From the NCBI RefSeq assembly GCF_001905465.1, contig NZ_LISX01000019.1:42098-106097 (forward strand): DNA of 64,000 nucleotides. The letters run 5' to 3'. Positions 49,907 to 58,655 of this stretch are shown here, piece by piece. The number at the start of each line of letters is the position of its first letter. Position 1 is the first letter of the stretch. This stretch comes from Kitasatospora sp. CB01950 (GTDB lineage: Bacteria; Actinomycetota; Actinomycetes; Streptomycetales; Streptomycetaceae). The notes beneath the pieces are model-generated. The model made no database searches, was not told the origin of the DNA, and saw nothing but the letters and a program-made list of their open reading frames with translations. Position numbers and translations under genes: made by a program.

Positions 49907-50646
49907 ACGCCACCGCCGACCTGCACACCCTCACCGGCGCCTACGCCGCCCACGCCCTGGACGACGCCGAGCGCACCGCCTTCGAAGGCCACCTGGCGCA
50001 CTGCCCCTCCTGCGCGCAGGAGGTCGCCGAGTTCGCCGCCACCCTCGCCAGACTCGGCACCGCCGAAGCCGTCCCTCCTCCGCCTCGGCTCAAGGCCCGG
50101 GTCATGGCGGCGCTGCCCACCGCCCGGCAGGACACTCCGCGGGTCACCCCCGCGTCCGGTCCCCGCCCGGGTGGCCGGCTCACCCGGCGTTGGCAGGGAT
50201 TTGCCCTGGCCACCTGCCTCGCCGTCGCCGTCGGCACGGGCGCGGTCGCCGTCCAACAGCACCGGGAGACCGCGCGGGCCAGAACGGAAGCGGCGGAGGC
50301 ACGGCGCCAACAGACCACCCTCACAACCCTGCTCACCGCTCCGGACGCCCGCCTCGCCACCGGTCCCGTGAGCGGCGGCGGAACCGGCACCACGGTGTGG
50401 TCGCCCGCTCTCGGCCGAGCCGGGTTCTGGGCCTCCGGGCTGCCCGCCCTCCCCGGCGACCGCGTCTACCAACTCTGGTTCGACGACGCGGGCACCATGC
50501 GCCCCGCCGGACTGCTCCCCTCCGACAGCGCCATGGTCCTGGCCGGCCCCGTCAACGCGGCCTCCGGAGTCGGCATCACCGAGGAACCGGCAGGCGGCTC
50601 CCCGCACCCCACCGGCTCCCCCCTGCTCGTCCTGCCCTTGACTTGA
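49903..50646 (+). CDS. RskA-like anti-sigma factor
   Basis: A 247-residue single-pass membrane protein. The zinc-finger anti-sigma domain (about 1-60) shows AYAAHALDDAERTAFEGHLA and HCPSC with the HxxxCxxC arrangement. One helix follows near residues 105-125 (GFALATCLAVAVGTGAVAV), then an extracytoplasmic RskA domain (LPALPGDRVYQLWFDDAG to GSPLLVLPLT). It binds the sigma factor encoded just upstream and releases it after regulated proteolysis. Confidence 0.9.
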   Translation: MNATADLHTLTGAYAAHALDDAERTAFEGHLAHCPSCAQEVAEFAATLARLGTAEAVPPPPRLKARVMAALPTARQDTPRVTPASGPRPGGRLTRRWQGFALATCLAVAVGTGAVAVQQHRETARARTEAAEARRQQTTLTTLLTAPDARLATGPVSGGGTGTTVWSPALGRAGFWASGLPALPGDRVYQLWFDDAGTMRPAGLLPSDSAMVLAGPVNAASGVGITEEPAGGSPHPTGSPLLVLPLT

Positions 50647-50825
50647 CGCACCGTCGCCACGCCCCGGACGCTCGCACGACCGACACCTACGCCCGAACTG
50701 CCCTTCGCGCAAGCCAAGCCCGCCGTCGCCCTGGTGCCCCTGGCGCGCTCGCCGAAGGACGCCCCGTCCGCCTCCGCACTCGGCCCTGTCCAGCAGCCCG
50801 CTCACCCACATGCCCCAGGAATGCA

Positions 50826-50857
50826 GCAGCACCCCAACCACTCGGTCGGGGTGCTGC
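50826..50857 (+). terminator. stem-loop terminator before the tRNA fragment
   Basis: GCAGCACCCC (50826-50835) pairs perfectly with GGGGTGCTGC (50848-50857) around a 12-base loop, about 180 bases after the anti-sigma stop. Confidence 0.8.
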
Positions 50858-50894
50858 GCTGCAAGCCAGAGGCGGTGTGACCGCCACGTTCCAG

Positions 50895-50943
50895 GTGGGC
50901 CGCCAGGGGCTCGAACCCTGAACCTACGGATTAAAAGTATGAT
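50895..50943 (-). repeat. tRNA-Lys 3' fragment (right copy of the 33-bp repeat), island attachment site
   Basis: On the minus strand it reads from a CTTTTAATCC anticodon loop (anticodon TTT, lysine) through the T-arm GGGTTCGAGCCC to the acceptor CGGCCCAC. The 5' half of the tRNA is missing. 50895-50927 is identical to 46425-46457; this copy extends farther into the anticodon loop, as expected for an att site of a tRNA-integrating element. The dnd-bearing island begins immediately to the right. Confidence 0.75.
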
Positions 50944-51078
50944 CTAGCGTCAATTTTCTTGTGCTGCAAGGGTCAAGCTCGATCCAGCGTGATCCACGTT
51001 TCCGCAGTTCGGCACCGATCTCGGCCCTCCCGTCGGCCACGGCCGTCCACCTGCGCCCACCCTCGGGTCAGGCGGGCT

Positions 51079-51122
51079 TATCCCCGCTCCATCCCCGCAC
51101 TATCCCCGCTTCATCCCCGCTC
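51079..51122. repeat. four tandem 11-bp repeats (YATCCCCGCNY)
   Basis: TATCCCCGCTC, CATCCCCGCAC, TATCCCCGCTT and CATCCCCGCTC follow each other without gaps. The 11-bp period keeps every copy on the same helix face, as in iterons or operator arrays. Position near the island edge suggests a control or excision-factor site. Confidence 0.8.
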
Positions 51123-51366
51123 CGGCCCTGCAGAGCGCATCCGCCGCAACGTCGCTGCCCGTGACCAGCGGCGATGCAACGCGAAGAACTCAGAGCCATC
51201 GGATCTTCCAACAACAGGGGCGAGGTTTCCCTCTTCCCTATTCGACTCGCCAGCTACGTACGCCATGATCCGCTTCGGGCGGCGGTTTCGAGCTCCGGGG
51301 TGTTCTCGTCGAGGTCCGTGGTGGCCGTGTCGCCAGGGCTATAAGGTAGCGCTCGCCGTCGAACTC

Positions 51367-51657
51367 CTCACCGACCACCGTATGTTCGATGCCCTCATCG
51401 CGGAGGGCCTTCGCTGGGGCGATGGAGAGATCTGGCCGGCCGACGCGATCATCTGGTGCACAGCGGCCCGCCCTCGGCCACCTCGCCCCGATCACCGTGC
51501 GCGGCCGAGCACCCACATCTCCATGGCTGACACCCGCGCCGTCGCCGACCCGCGCATCCACCTACTCAGCTACGGCGACCGGACCGGCCCCGCCTCCGAC
51601 ACCCTCATCGGTGTCAGCCGCACCGCCTGCACCGCCGTCGCCGAGATTGGCTGCTGG
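51367..51657 (+). pseudogene. frameshifted remnant of a flavin-dependent monooxygenase-like gene
   Basis: Pieces of one protein lie in successive frames: LIAEGLRWGDGEIWPADAII ending WCT, then RPALGHLAPITVRGR, then TRAVADPRIHLLSYGDRTGP followed by TLIGVSRTACTAVAEIG. Put together this is the C-terminal part of ArsO/FAD-NAD(P)-binding monooxygenase-like proteins (WCTGFRPAL and YGDWTGPAS motifs). At least two frameshifts are needed and the N-terminal half is gone. Confidence 0.6.
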
Positions 51658-51745
51658 GCTCCGTCCGATGCCAGGGTAGGCACCTCGTTCCGTCGCCCCC
51701 ATCCGGGGCGCCGCATTGTCGGCGGGCTGCGTCACACTGGCGGGC

Positions 51746-52972
51746 ATGACCCGACCCGGACTGCTGTTCAACGACGGCGACCTCGCCGAGGTGCTTCACC
51801 GGAGGATCACCCAGATCAGGGGTGCCGTCGAAGCCTGGGACGAGGACCGTCTCCTCTCGATATCCGATGCCGACATCGTCGATGCCTTGCGGGAGCGGTT
51901 TCTCGCGGAAGCTCCGACCCTGCAGCGGGACGGCACGGTCTCGGAGGGGATGCGCGAGGAGACCTTCACCGTGCGGGAGTTCGGCGAGGATGCGATGATC
52001 CGGCAGAACGTCTTCACGATCGCCATCCCGTTCACCGGGGAGCGCATCCTCTTCTCGCTCTGCCCCAGCACCCGCAGCTTCAGTCCTCCGGCCGGCGAGG
52101 TGGGCGCGTCAGAGTTGAAGCTCTCCTGGCGGGGCCAGGGCCGCGATCACCAGAAGATCAAGCAGTCACTCGACCGGCAGACCGCAGTGGTAGAGGGCTG
52201 GCTGGAGTGGGCTCGCACACAGATCGGACAGCACAACCTCGCGGTGGAGACCACGCTCGCGAATGCCGTGCGCAACCGGAAGGCGGCGATCCTCGCCAAC
52301 CGGGGGGTGGAGGAGTTCCTCGGCTTCCCGATTCGCAGGCGGCCGGACGCCGCGACGTACGCGGTCCCCGTCACCCGTCGGCGGATCGACACCGCTGCGC
52401 GGGCAGACACATCCGCTGCCGCGCCGTTCCGGCCGGAGCCCGCGCTCGCCGACGCGAGCTACGAGGATGCCATTCGGGTCCTGCTGAGCTCCCGCAACCA
52501 GTTGGAGCGGTCCCCATCGCTCACGTCGACGATGAACGAAGAGACAATCCGTGACCTGCTGCTGGTCAACCTGAACAGTCAGTTCATGGGCAAGGCCGCG
52601 GGTGAAGTGTTCAACGCAAGCGGTAAGACTGACATCCTCATCCGGGAAGAGGACCGTCACGTCTTCATCGGCGAGTGCAAGTTCTGGAAGGGCCCGAAGA
52701 CCATCACCAGTGCGCTGGACCAGCTTCTGAGCTATCTGGTGTGGCGCGACACGAAGGCCGCGCTGTTGCTGTTCATCCGGACAGGCACACCGACGGACAT
52801 CATCCCCAAGGCGCTCGACATGATCCGACAGCATCCGAACTTCAAACGCGAGGGCATAGATGGAGGGGAGATCGGCGAGCGGTACGACTTCGTCCTCTCC
52901 TCCAAGAACGACCCCGCCCGGGAGATCCGGCTCGCCTTCCTGCCCTTCGCCCTGCTGGCCGCCGGCAGCTGA
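51746..52972 (+). CDS. PD-(D/E)XK nuclease-like protein of the dnd island
   Basis: A 408-residue protein with no match I recognise in its N-terminal 260 residues (helical, start MTRPGLLFNDGDLAEVLHRR). The C-terminal part has a clear PD-(D/E)XK fold: GKTDILIREEDRHVFIGECKF with catalytic D, E and K (the ECK motif), followed by ALDQLLSYLVWRDTKAALLL. Such domains occur in restriction endonucleases. It stands directly upstream of the Dnd-associated methyltransferase but is separated from it by a gene remnant. It could be a PT-linked or independent defence nuclease. The ATG at 51746 lacks a strong ribosome-binding site; a start 10 codons earlier is open. Confidence 0.7.
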   Translation: MTRPGLLFNDGDLAEVLHRRITQIRGAVEAWDEDRLLSISDADIVDALRERFLAEAPTLQRDGTVSEGMREETFTVREFGEDAMIRQNVFTIAIPFTGERILFSLCPSTRSFSPPAGEVGASELKLSWRGQGRDHQKIKQSLDRQTAVVEGWLEWARTQIGQHNLAVETTLANAVRNRKAAILANRGVEEFLGFPIRRRPDAATYAVPVTRRRIDTAARADTSAAAPFRPEPALADASYEDAIRVLLSSRNQLERSPSLTSTMNEETIRDLLLVNLNSQFMGKAAGEVFNASGKTDILIREEDRHVFIGECKFWKGPKTITSALDQLLSYLVWRDTKAALLLFIRTGTPTDIIPKALDMIRQHPNFKREGIDGGEIGERYDFVLSSKNDPAREIRLAFLPFALLAAGS

Positions 52973-52982
52973 GCTGGCCGGC

Positions 52983-53216
52983 TCACACCACGCGGCCGCT
53001 GCGGCACTCAATCAGCACGACGTCCCGCCAGGCATCGTGGTGGCGGCCAATGCGCTCGCAGGTGCCGATCACGCAACACCCGGCTCGCGTGTGGACAGCG
53101 AGGCTGGCGGTGTTCTCGGGGAAGACGCCGGACTGAATCATCCAGATCCCGGCCGCCTCGGTCGAGGCGATCAGCGCCTCAAGCCCACTTTTCGGACCGC
53201 CGAGGTGCTGAGCTAA
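52983..53216 (-). pseudogene. 3' remnant of a phosphinothricin-type GNAT acetyltransferase gene
   Basis: About 75 codons read LGGPKSGLEALIASTEAAGI, QSGVFPENTASLAVHTRAGC and GRHHDAWRDVVLIECRSGRV. These are the C-terminal half of PAT-type acetyltransferases (FPENxxSxxLHxxxGF and WxDVVLLERRS). The N-terminal half, including the first acetyl-CoA-binding strands, is absent and the upstream codons look random. The fragment lies between the nuclease and methyltransferase genes. Confidence 0.65.
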
Positions 53217-53344
53217 CCGAAGTGCCCGCACTCTTACCACGAAGGTCGCGAAGAAGGTTGAGTGAGTCGAGTGGCTCGGCGAAGAACAGGGCGGATGAGC
53301 CACACTGTGGCCAGCGGCAGACCGGATGCTCGGGGTGTGATCAC

Positions 53345-54781
53345 GTGGTTCGAGACTGGAGTAGCGACCGCAGGTTGACGGCAATCAGCCGAAGCGGCCT
53401 GTCAGTTCCCGCCCGACAGGCTGTACTCGACCTGCAGATCCTGCCGGGTGGGGCGGTCCTCGACTACGGGTGCGGCCGCGGGGAGGACGTCCGTGTCCTG
53501 CAGGGCATGGGGTGCGACGCAGTCGGCTGGGATCCCTTCTACCAGCCTGACGTACTCGTGGCACCTGCCTCGGTCGTGCTCCTCACGTACGTCCTGAACG
53601 TCATCGAAGACCCGGCCGAGCGTCGTCAAACTCTCCAGCGCGCCTGGGACCTGGCAGGCACGGTTCTGATCGTGTCCGCGCGCCTTACCTGGGAGAGATC
53701 GAAAGTCAACGGCGAGGAGTTCAACGACGGGCTGCTGACCCGACGTAACACCTTCCAGCACCTCTACAGGGCAGCAGAGTTGCGGACCTACGTGGAGGGC
53801 GTCACTGGAGTCCGAGCAGTATCGGCGTCTCCAGGGATCATCTACGCGTTCAAGGACGACAGCGCGAGGCTCGGCCACCTCGCACGCCGCATCATCACGG
53901 ACGACCAGTGGCTGGCCTCGACCGACACCACCTCAGCAGTCGCGGCAATCGTCGACCACGTGGAGCGCCGCGGACGGCCGCCGCGTCTGGAGGAACTGCC
54001 TCTAGCCACCGCACAGTTGCTGGGGAATGTCCGCCCTGTGGAGATCAACCGGCTCGTACGCCAGTCTGCGGACCCAGCTAAGGTCGAAGAAGGAGGCAAG
54101 CGCAGCACTCTCAACACCTTGCTGTTCCTGGCTGTTGAACTGTTCAACGGACGCGGACCGTTCGCCAGCCTCCCGCTGACCGTCCAGTTGGACATCCGGG
54201 CATTCTTCACCTCGTACAAGGAAGCGTGCCAACGCGCCGACCGCCTGTTGCTCAAGTTGCGAGACGACACCTACATCCGAGGGGCGATGAACGCCTCGTC
54301 CGTCGGCAAGCTCACGCCCACCGCACTGTATGTCCACCGGCGCGCCATGGACCGAATGCCGACCGTACTGCGGTTGTACGAGCACTGCGCGTCAATCGCC
54401 GCTGGCCGGCCGCAGGCGTGGACCCTGGCCAAGCTGTTCCACCAAGGCCGTGCAGTCAGCTGGCTGGACTACCCCGAGTTCGACAGCGATCCCCATCCGC
54501 GGCTGCTTACGTCCTACCAAGTCGACCTCGGAACGTTCGAGGCCTCTCACCACTCCTACGGTGAGCGCGGCAACCGGCCCCTGCTGCACCGCAAGCACGA
54601 GTTCCTGCACCCAGACGACGCTGACGCAGCTAAGTACCGGCGCCTGACCGAAGCCGAGGTGCGGGCGGGCTTGTACGCGCGCCCGCACCTGATCGGCACC
54701 GAGAACGGCTGGGAACGCGAGCTGGCACGGTGCGGACACGAACTGCGCGGACACCGCCTGATCCGTCGGCAGGCAGCCTGA
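53345..54781 (+). CDS. DNA phosphorothioation-associated putative methyltransferase
   Basis: A 478-residue member of the family found beside dnd genes. The Rossmann SAM-binding turn is VLDYGCGRGEDVRVLQGMGC, with VGWDPFYQPD after strand 2. A long C-terminal region (LYEHCASIAAGRPQAWTLAK, then PRLLTSYQVDLG and HRKHEFLHPDDADA) is typical of the family and is not found in ordinary methyltransferases. It probably modifies DNA or a small molecule in the Dnd pathway, but no activity is established. I chose GTG 53345 with GGGGTG upstream; the frame extends to an earlier ATG at 53222 through sequence that looks non-coding. It converges with dndA. Confidence 0.8.
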   Translation: MVRDWSSDRRLTAISRSGLSVPARQAVLDLQILPGGAVLDYGCGRGEDVRVLQGMGCDAVGWDPFYQPDVLVAPASVVLLTYVLNVIEDPAERRQTLQRAWDLAGTVLIVSARLTWERSKVNGEEFNDGLLTRRNTFQHLYRAAELRTYVEGVTGVRAVSASPGIIYAFKDDSARLGHLARRIITDDQWLASTDTTSAVAAIVDHVERRGRPPRLEELPLATAQLLGNVRPVEINRLVRQSADPAKVEEGGKRSTLNTLLFLAVELFNGRGPFASLPLTVQLDIRAFFTSYKEACQRADRLLLKLRDDTYIRGAMNASSVGKLTPTALYVHRRAMDRMPTVLRLYEHCASIAAGRPQAWTLAKLFHQGRAVSWLDYPEFDSDPHPRLLTSYQVDLGTFEASHHSYGERGNRPLLHRKHEFLHPDDADAAKYRRLTEAEVRAGLYARPHLIGTENGWERELARCGHELRGHRLIRRQAA

Positions 54782-54800
54782 TGGAAGCCATCGACCTCGT

Positions 54801-55934
54801 CTACGGCTGCAACCACACGACCGCCTCAGCGATCTCCTTTGGGTCCAAGTCCTCAACCTGCGACGGAAACCACGACAGTCGCAGCCCGTTGTGCGCCTGC
54901 TCCTCCGGCAATCCCATCGCGGTGAGCACATGGCTCGGCGTGTAGGAGGCACTCGTGCACGCAGAACCCGTCGCGACGGCCGCCACGTGCTTCAGCCGGA
55001 CGATCAGGGCTTCTGCGTCCACCCCGTCGAACGACACGTTGAGGATGTGCGGCACTCCCTGCTCGACGTCGCCGTTTACGCGGAAACGAGTAGCGGAGAG
55101 GGCTTCCAGCAACCGCTCGCGGAACTCAAGACTCCCTGCGAGCCAGGACGCATGCTCTGCGCGGAAGATCTCCTCCGCCTTAGCCAGGCCCATGATCAGG
55201 GGCACTGGCAGAGTCCCAGGCCGCAGCTTGCGTTCCTGGCCACCACCGAACATCAGCGGCTGCAGCGGCACCTTGTTCCAGCCGCGCCGGCGCGTCAGGA
55301 GGGCACCGATGCCTTTCGGCGCACCGATCTTGTGGCCACTAATGCTGATCATGTCGATCGGCGCCGCCAGGTCCTCCGGCAGCTTGCCGAAGCCCTGCGC
55401 TGCGTCCACGTGCAGGTACGTCGGTGTCTGGCTCAGCAGATGGGCGAGTTCAGCTACGGGCTGGATGACCCCGGTCTCGTTGTTCACGTGCATGAGCGAG
55501 ACGAGCAGGGTGTCGGGGCGCAGCCGCTCGCGTACCGCTTCCACGCTCACTCGCCCGTTGGAGTCCGGGCTGAGGAAGTCGACGTCGAAGCCCCGGGTCT
55601 TGAGGTGCTCAAGGGGCTCGATGACGGCCTTGTGCTCGATCGCGGAGCTGATGATGTGAAGCCGGCCAGTCCGCTCCCCGTGGGGGGCGAGCCCGAGCAG
55701 GGCGATGTTGTTGCTCTCGGTGGCGCCACTCGTGAAGATCAGCTCTTCCGGGCTGGCTGCCATCTGGGATGCGAGCTGCTCGCGCGCCTGCTGGACGGCC
55801 TTCTTCGCGCGCGCGCCGAACTCATGGGTGCGGCTTCCGGCGTTGCCGAAATCCTCCGTCATCCAGTGCATGACCACATCAGCCACACGCGGGTCAACCC
55901 GAGTGGTCGCCGCAACGTCCAGGTAGTTCACCAC
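54801..55934 (-). CDS. dndA: DndA cysteine desulfurase
   Basis: A 377-residue PLP enzyme of the IscS/NifS family. It takes sulfur from L-cysteine as a protein persulfide for DNA backbone phosphorothioation. Visible are VNYLDVAATTRVDPRV at the start, FTSGATESNNIALLGL, the PLP lysine in ISISGHKIGAPKG, and the catalytic cysteine in GSACTSASYTPSHVL. The GTG at 55934 has GAAGGG at good spacing; GTG 55949 is the frame limit. It is divergent from dndBCDE across 100 bases, the classic arrangement. Lower GC than the left half of the window is visible. Confidence 0.93.
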   Translation of the reverse strand: MVNYLDVAATTRVDPRVADVVMHWMTEDFGNAGSRTHEFGARAKKAVQQAREQLASQMAASPEELIFTSGATESNNIALLGLAPHGERTGRLHIISSAIEHKAVIEPLEHLKTRGFDVDFLSPDSNGRVSVEAVRERLRPDTLLVSLMHVNNETGVIQPVAELAHLLSQTPTYLHVDAAQGFGKLPEDLAAPIDMISISGHKIGAPKGIGALLTRRRGWNKVPLQPLMFGGGQERKLRPGTLPVPLIMGLAKAEEIFRAEHASWLAGSLEFRERLLEALSATRFRVNGDVEQGVPHILNVSFDGVDAEALIVRLKHVAAVATGSACTSASYTPSHVLTAMGLPEEQAHNGLRLSWFPSQVEDLDPKEIAEAVVWLQP

Positions 55935-55987
55935 TGCCACCCTTCGCACCCCAACTCTAGGACCCTGCCAGACACTAAGCTCAAGAC

Positions 55988-56049
55988 ACGTACCCGCGTG
56001 AAATCATAGACGTACCTGGGCTAAGGTAACGCACGTGGGATCACGTACC
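55988..56049. promoter_or_regulatory. three ACGTACC repeats between dndA and dndB (operator)
   Basis: ACGTACC occurs at 55988-55994, 56010-56016 and 56043-56049, with starts 22 and 33 bases apart, that is two and three helical turns. The third lies in the first codons of dndB. DndB homologues repress their own operon by binding the promoter, so this is a candidate DndB operator. The -10/-35 elements are not clear. Confidence 0.5.
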
Positions 56050-57168
56050 TCGTCCAAGACGAAGCACCCAACGACATCGACCGGCTTCGAGTACACGTTC
56101 CCGGCCATCCGCGGGATCCAGGCCGGCCGGGAGTTCTACGTATCGATGTGCCCGCTGCGCCTAATCCCGAAGATGTTCATGTTCGACGAGGAGGGCTTGC
56201 CACCGGAGGTGCGCGCCCAGCGCGTCCTCAACAAGGGCCGCCTACCCGCGCTGACCCGGTACCTCCTCGACAACCCTGGCGACTACGTGTTCAGCGCGCT
56301 GACCGCGTCAATCGACGGCGACCTGCGCTTCAGCGGCGTCAGCGACGAAGGCGCCGGCATGAGGATCGGCCAGATTCACATTCCGATGGATGCACGGTTC
56401 CTTATCAACGACGGTCAGCACCGGCGCGCCGCGATTGAGGTCGCGCTCCAAGAGAACCCCGACCTCGGCGACGAGACGATCGCAGTGGTGTTCTTCCATG
56501 ACACCGGGCTCGCACGGTGCCAGCAGATGTTCGCGGACCTGAACCGCCACGCAGTGCGCCCGTCCCGCTCAATCGGCGTGCTCTATGACCATCGAGACGA
56601 CCTGGCGCAGCTCACCAAGCTACTCGCACTCAAGTCACCCGTGTTCAAGGGGTGCGTCGAGATGGAGCAGAGCACCCTGTCTAGCCGGTCACGGCGCCTG
56701 TTCACGCTGAGTGCGATCTACTCCGGGACACAGGCCCTTCTGCAGGGCCTGGAGGTCAACAAGACGGAAGCCTCCGACCTCGCGCAGGCATACTGGGAGG
56801 CTGTCGACCAGACCATCCCCGAGTGGGAGCTGGTACGGGACCGATCGCTGTGTGCCCCCGACGTGCGGCGCGACTTTCTCCACTCGCACAGCCTTGCGCT
56901 CCACGCGCTGGGCCGCGTGGGCAACTCGCTCCTGCGGGAGTCGACTGCCCCAGCCCGGTGGCAGCCAACTGTGAGCCGCCTCATGGACGTGGACTGGGGT
57001 CGGTCGAATGCCGATTGGAGCGGTCGCGCGATCTTGGGCGGCCGGGTGTCTAAGAGCCACCAGAACCTTGCCTTGACAACCAACTACCTGCGTCTGCGCC
57101 TCGGTCTGCCACTCTCCCCCGAAGAGCAGCAGACCGAAGAGGCGTTCAGCCGCCGAGGAGACGCATGA
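56035..57168 (+). CDS. dndB: DndB, dnd operon regulator
   Basis: A 377-residue DndB-family protein. The hallmark DGQHR motif is at 126-130 (RFLINDGQHRRAAIEVALQE), and the region LNRHAVRPSRSIGVLYDHRD with Arg/Asp is also typical. DndB homologues act as transcriptional repressors and influence the frequency of phosphorothioation. The GTG at 56035 follows TAAGGTAACGCAC. Its stop overlaps the dndC start (ATGA). The ACGTACC operator repeats lie on its leader. Confidence 0.92.
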   Translation: MGSRTSSKTKHPTTSTGFEYTFPAIRGIQAGREFYVSMCPLRLIPKMFMFDEEGLPPEVRAQRVLNKGRLPALTRYLLDNPGDYVFSALTASIDGDLRFSGVSDEGAGMRIGQIHIPMDARFLINDGQHRRAAIEVALQENPDLGDETIAVVFFHDTGLARCQQMFADLNRHAVRPSRSIGVLYDHRDDLAQLTKLLALKSPVFKGCVEMEQSTLSSRSRRLFTLSAIYSGTQALLQGLEVNKTEASDLAQAYWEAVDQTIPEWELVRDRSLCAPDVRRDFLHSHSLALHALGRVGNSLLRESTAPARWQPTVSRLMDVDWGRSNADWSGRAILGGRVSKSHQNLALTTNYLRLRLGLPLSPEEQQTEEAFSRRGDA

Positions 57169-58655
57169 GCACCCCGACGCGTACTGCACCGTTCCAGGGC
57201 AGGAAACTCGCGGAGGTCGTCAGTGAACTCACCGACGAGATCCGCGAGTTGTATGTCGCGGACGAGGTGCCATGGGTCGTCGGCTATAGCGGCGGCAAGG
57301 ACTCCACCGCGATCCTGCAGCTCGTGTGGCTCGCCCTGAAGGGGCTGCCAGCGGCACAACGGACCAAGCCCGTCCACGTGATCAGTACGGACACCCTGGT
57401 CGAGAACCCGATCGTAGCCAGTTGGGTCACGCAGTCCCTCGAGACCATGAGCGACGCTGCAACCAAGCAAGATCTCCCGATCCAGCCCCATCGACTCACT
57501 CCCGTCGTAAAGGACACCTTCTGGGTCAACCTGATCGGCCGCGGCTACCCCGCGCCCCGACCGAAGTTCCGCTGGTGTACGGAACGACTCAAGATCCGCC
57601 CCTCGAACAAGTTCATCCGCAACGTCGTCAAGCGACACGGTGAAGCGATCCTCGTCCTCGGCATCCGCAAGGCCGAGAGCCAGGCCCGTGCGAAGGCCAT
57701 GGCCAAGCACGAGAAGCGCCGGGTCCGCGACCGGTTGTCTCCCAACGGCAACCTGCCGAACTCGCTGGTCTACAGCCCTGTCGAGGACTGGACCAACGAC
57801 GAAGTGTGGATGTTCCTGATGCAGCAGGCCAACCCCTGGGGGCATAACAACAAGGATCTGCTCACCATGTACCAAGGAGCCTCAAGCGACGGCGAATGCC
57901 CCTTGGTCGTGGACAACACAACGCCCTCTTGTGGCGATAGCCGGTTCGGTTGCTGGACTTGCACGCTGGTCGAGCAGGACAAGTCCATGTCGGCAATGAT
58001 CTCGAATGACGACGAGAAGCTGTGGATGCAGCCCCTTCTTGAGCTCCGCAACAGGCTGGACGTGCCCGACGACAAGCCACTGCGCGACTTTCGCCGGATG
58101 AACGGCCAGGTCCAGCTCTTCGGCGATCGGGTCATCCACGGCCCCTACACCCAGGAAGCCCGAGCGGATTGGCTTAAGCAACTCCTGGAGGCTCAGAACC
58201 ACGTCCGGACGAACGCGCCGGCACACGTACAGAACATCGAGCTCATCACGATGGAGGAGCTGCACGAGATCCGGCGCATCTGGGTCTTCGACAAGCACGA
58301 GGTCGAGGACATTCTCCCCGGGCTGTACGAGGGGATCACAGGAGAGAAGTTCCCGGGACGCCCCGTGGACGCGCACCTTGCCCTGGAAGCCGACAACATG
58401 GCCATCCTGAAGCAGGTGTGCGATGGCGATGAGCTCCACTACTCCACTCTTCGAGAACTCCTGGCCGTTGAGCGAAACTATCGCAAAATGGGTCGCCGGG
58501 CCGGGCTCTACGACAACCTTTCGAAGGCAATCAAGAAGGGATACTACAAGGACGCACAGGACGCCCTTGAGTTCCAACTTGAAAACCTAGGGATCGAACC
58601 TTCCACAGGAAACTCCACGGACGCGAGCGAGAAGACCACCAATGCACCTGCGTAA
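57165..58655 (+). CDS. dndC: DndC, PP-loop ATP pyrophosphatase with Fe-S cluster
   Basis: A 496-residue protein of the PAPS-reductase/PP-loop family. The ATP-binding SGGKDS loop is at residues 42-47. The cysteines FRWCTERLK, and the cluster ECPLV, PSCGDS, FGCWTCTL, bind the iron-sulfur cluster. It activates the DNA phosphate or transfers sulfur, with DndD and DndE. The ATG overlaps the DndB stop; the last 14 bases overlap the dndD start. GC3 is lower than in the biosynthetic cluster. Confidence 0.95.
   Translation: MSTPTRTAPFQGRKLAEVVSELTDEIRELYVADEVPWVVGYSGGKDSTAILQLVWLALKGLPAAQRTKPVHVISTDTLVENPIVASWVTQSLETMSDAATKQDLPIQPHRLTPVVKDTFWVNLIGRGYPAPRPKFRWCTERLKIRPSNKFIRNVVKRHGEAILVLGIRKAESQARAKAMAKHEKRRVRDRLSPNGNLPNSLVYSPVEDWTNDEVWMFLMQQANPWGHNNKDLLTMYQGASSDGECPLVVDNTTPSCGDSRFGCWTCTLVEQDKSMSAMISNDDEKLWMQPLLELRNRLDVPDDKPLRDFRRMNGQVQLFGDRVIHGPYTQEARADWLKQLLEAQNHVRTNAPAHVQNIELITMEELHEIRRIWVFDKHEVEDILPGLYEGITGEKFPGRPVDAHLALEADNMAILKQVCDGDELHYSTLRELLAVERNYRKMGRRAGLYDNLSKAIKKGYYKDAQDALEFQLENLGIEPSTGNSTDASEKTTNAPA

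Larger units (their letters stand above)
50647..51366. other. gene-poor island boundary
   Basis: About 720 bases separate the anti-sigma gene from the first gene remnant of the island. It contains the stem-loop at 50826, the tRNA fragment at 50895 and the 11-bp repeats at 51079; I see no credible intact gene. Confidence 0.65.

Noticed and set aside
46425..50943. Intact tRNA genes at the two repeat copies
   Set aside because: Only the T-arm, the acceptor 3' strand and (right copy) the anticodon loop are present; no matching 5' half or D-arm lies upstream on the minus strand.
51238..51561. 107-codon minus-strand frame over the monooxygenase remnant
   Set aside because: The plus-strand frames carry recognisable monooxygenase motifs, so this frame is their antisense shadow.
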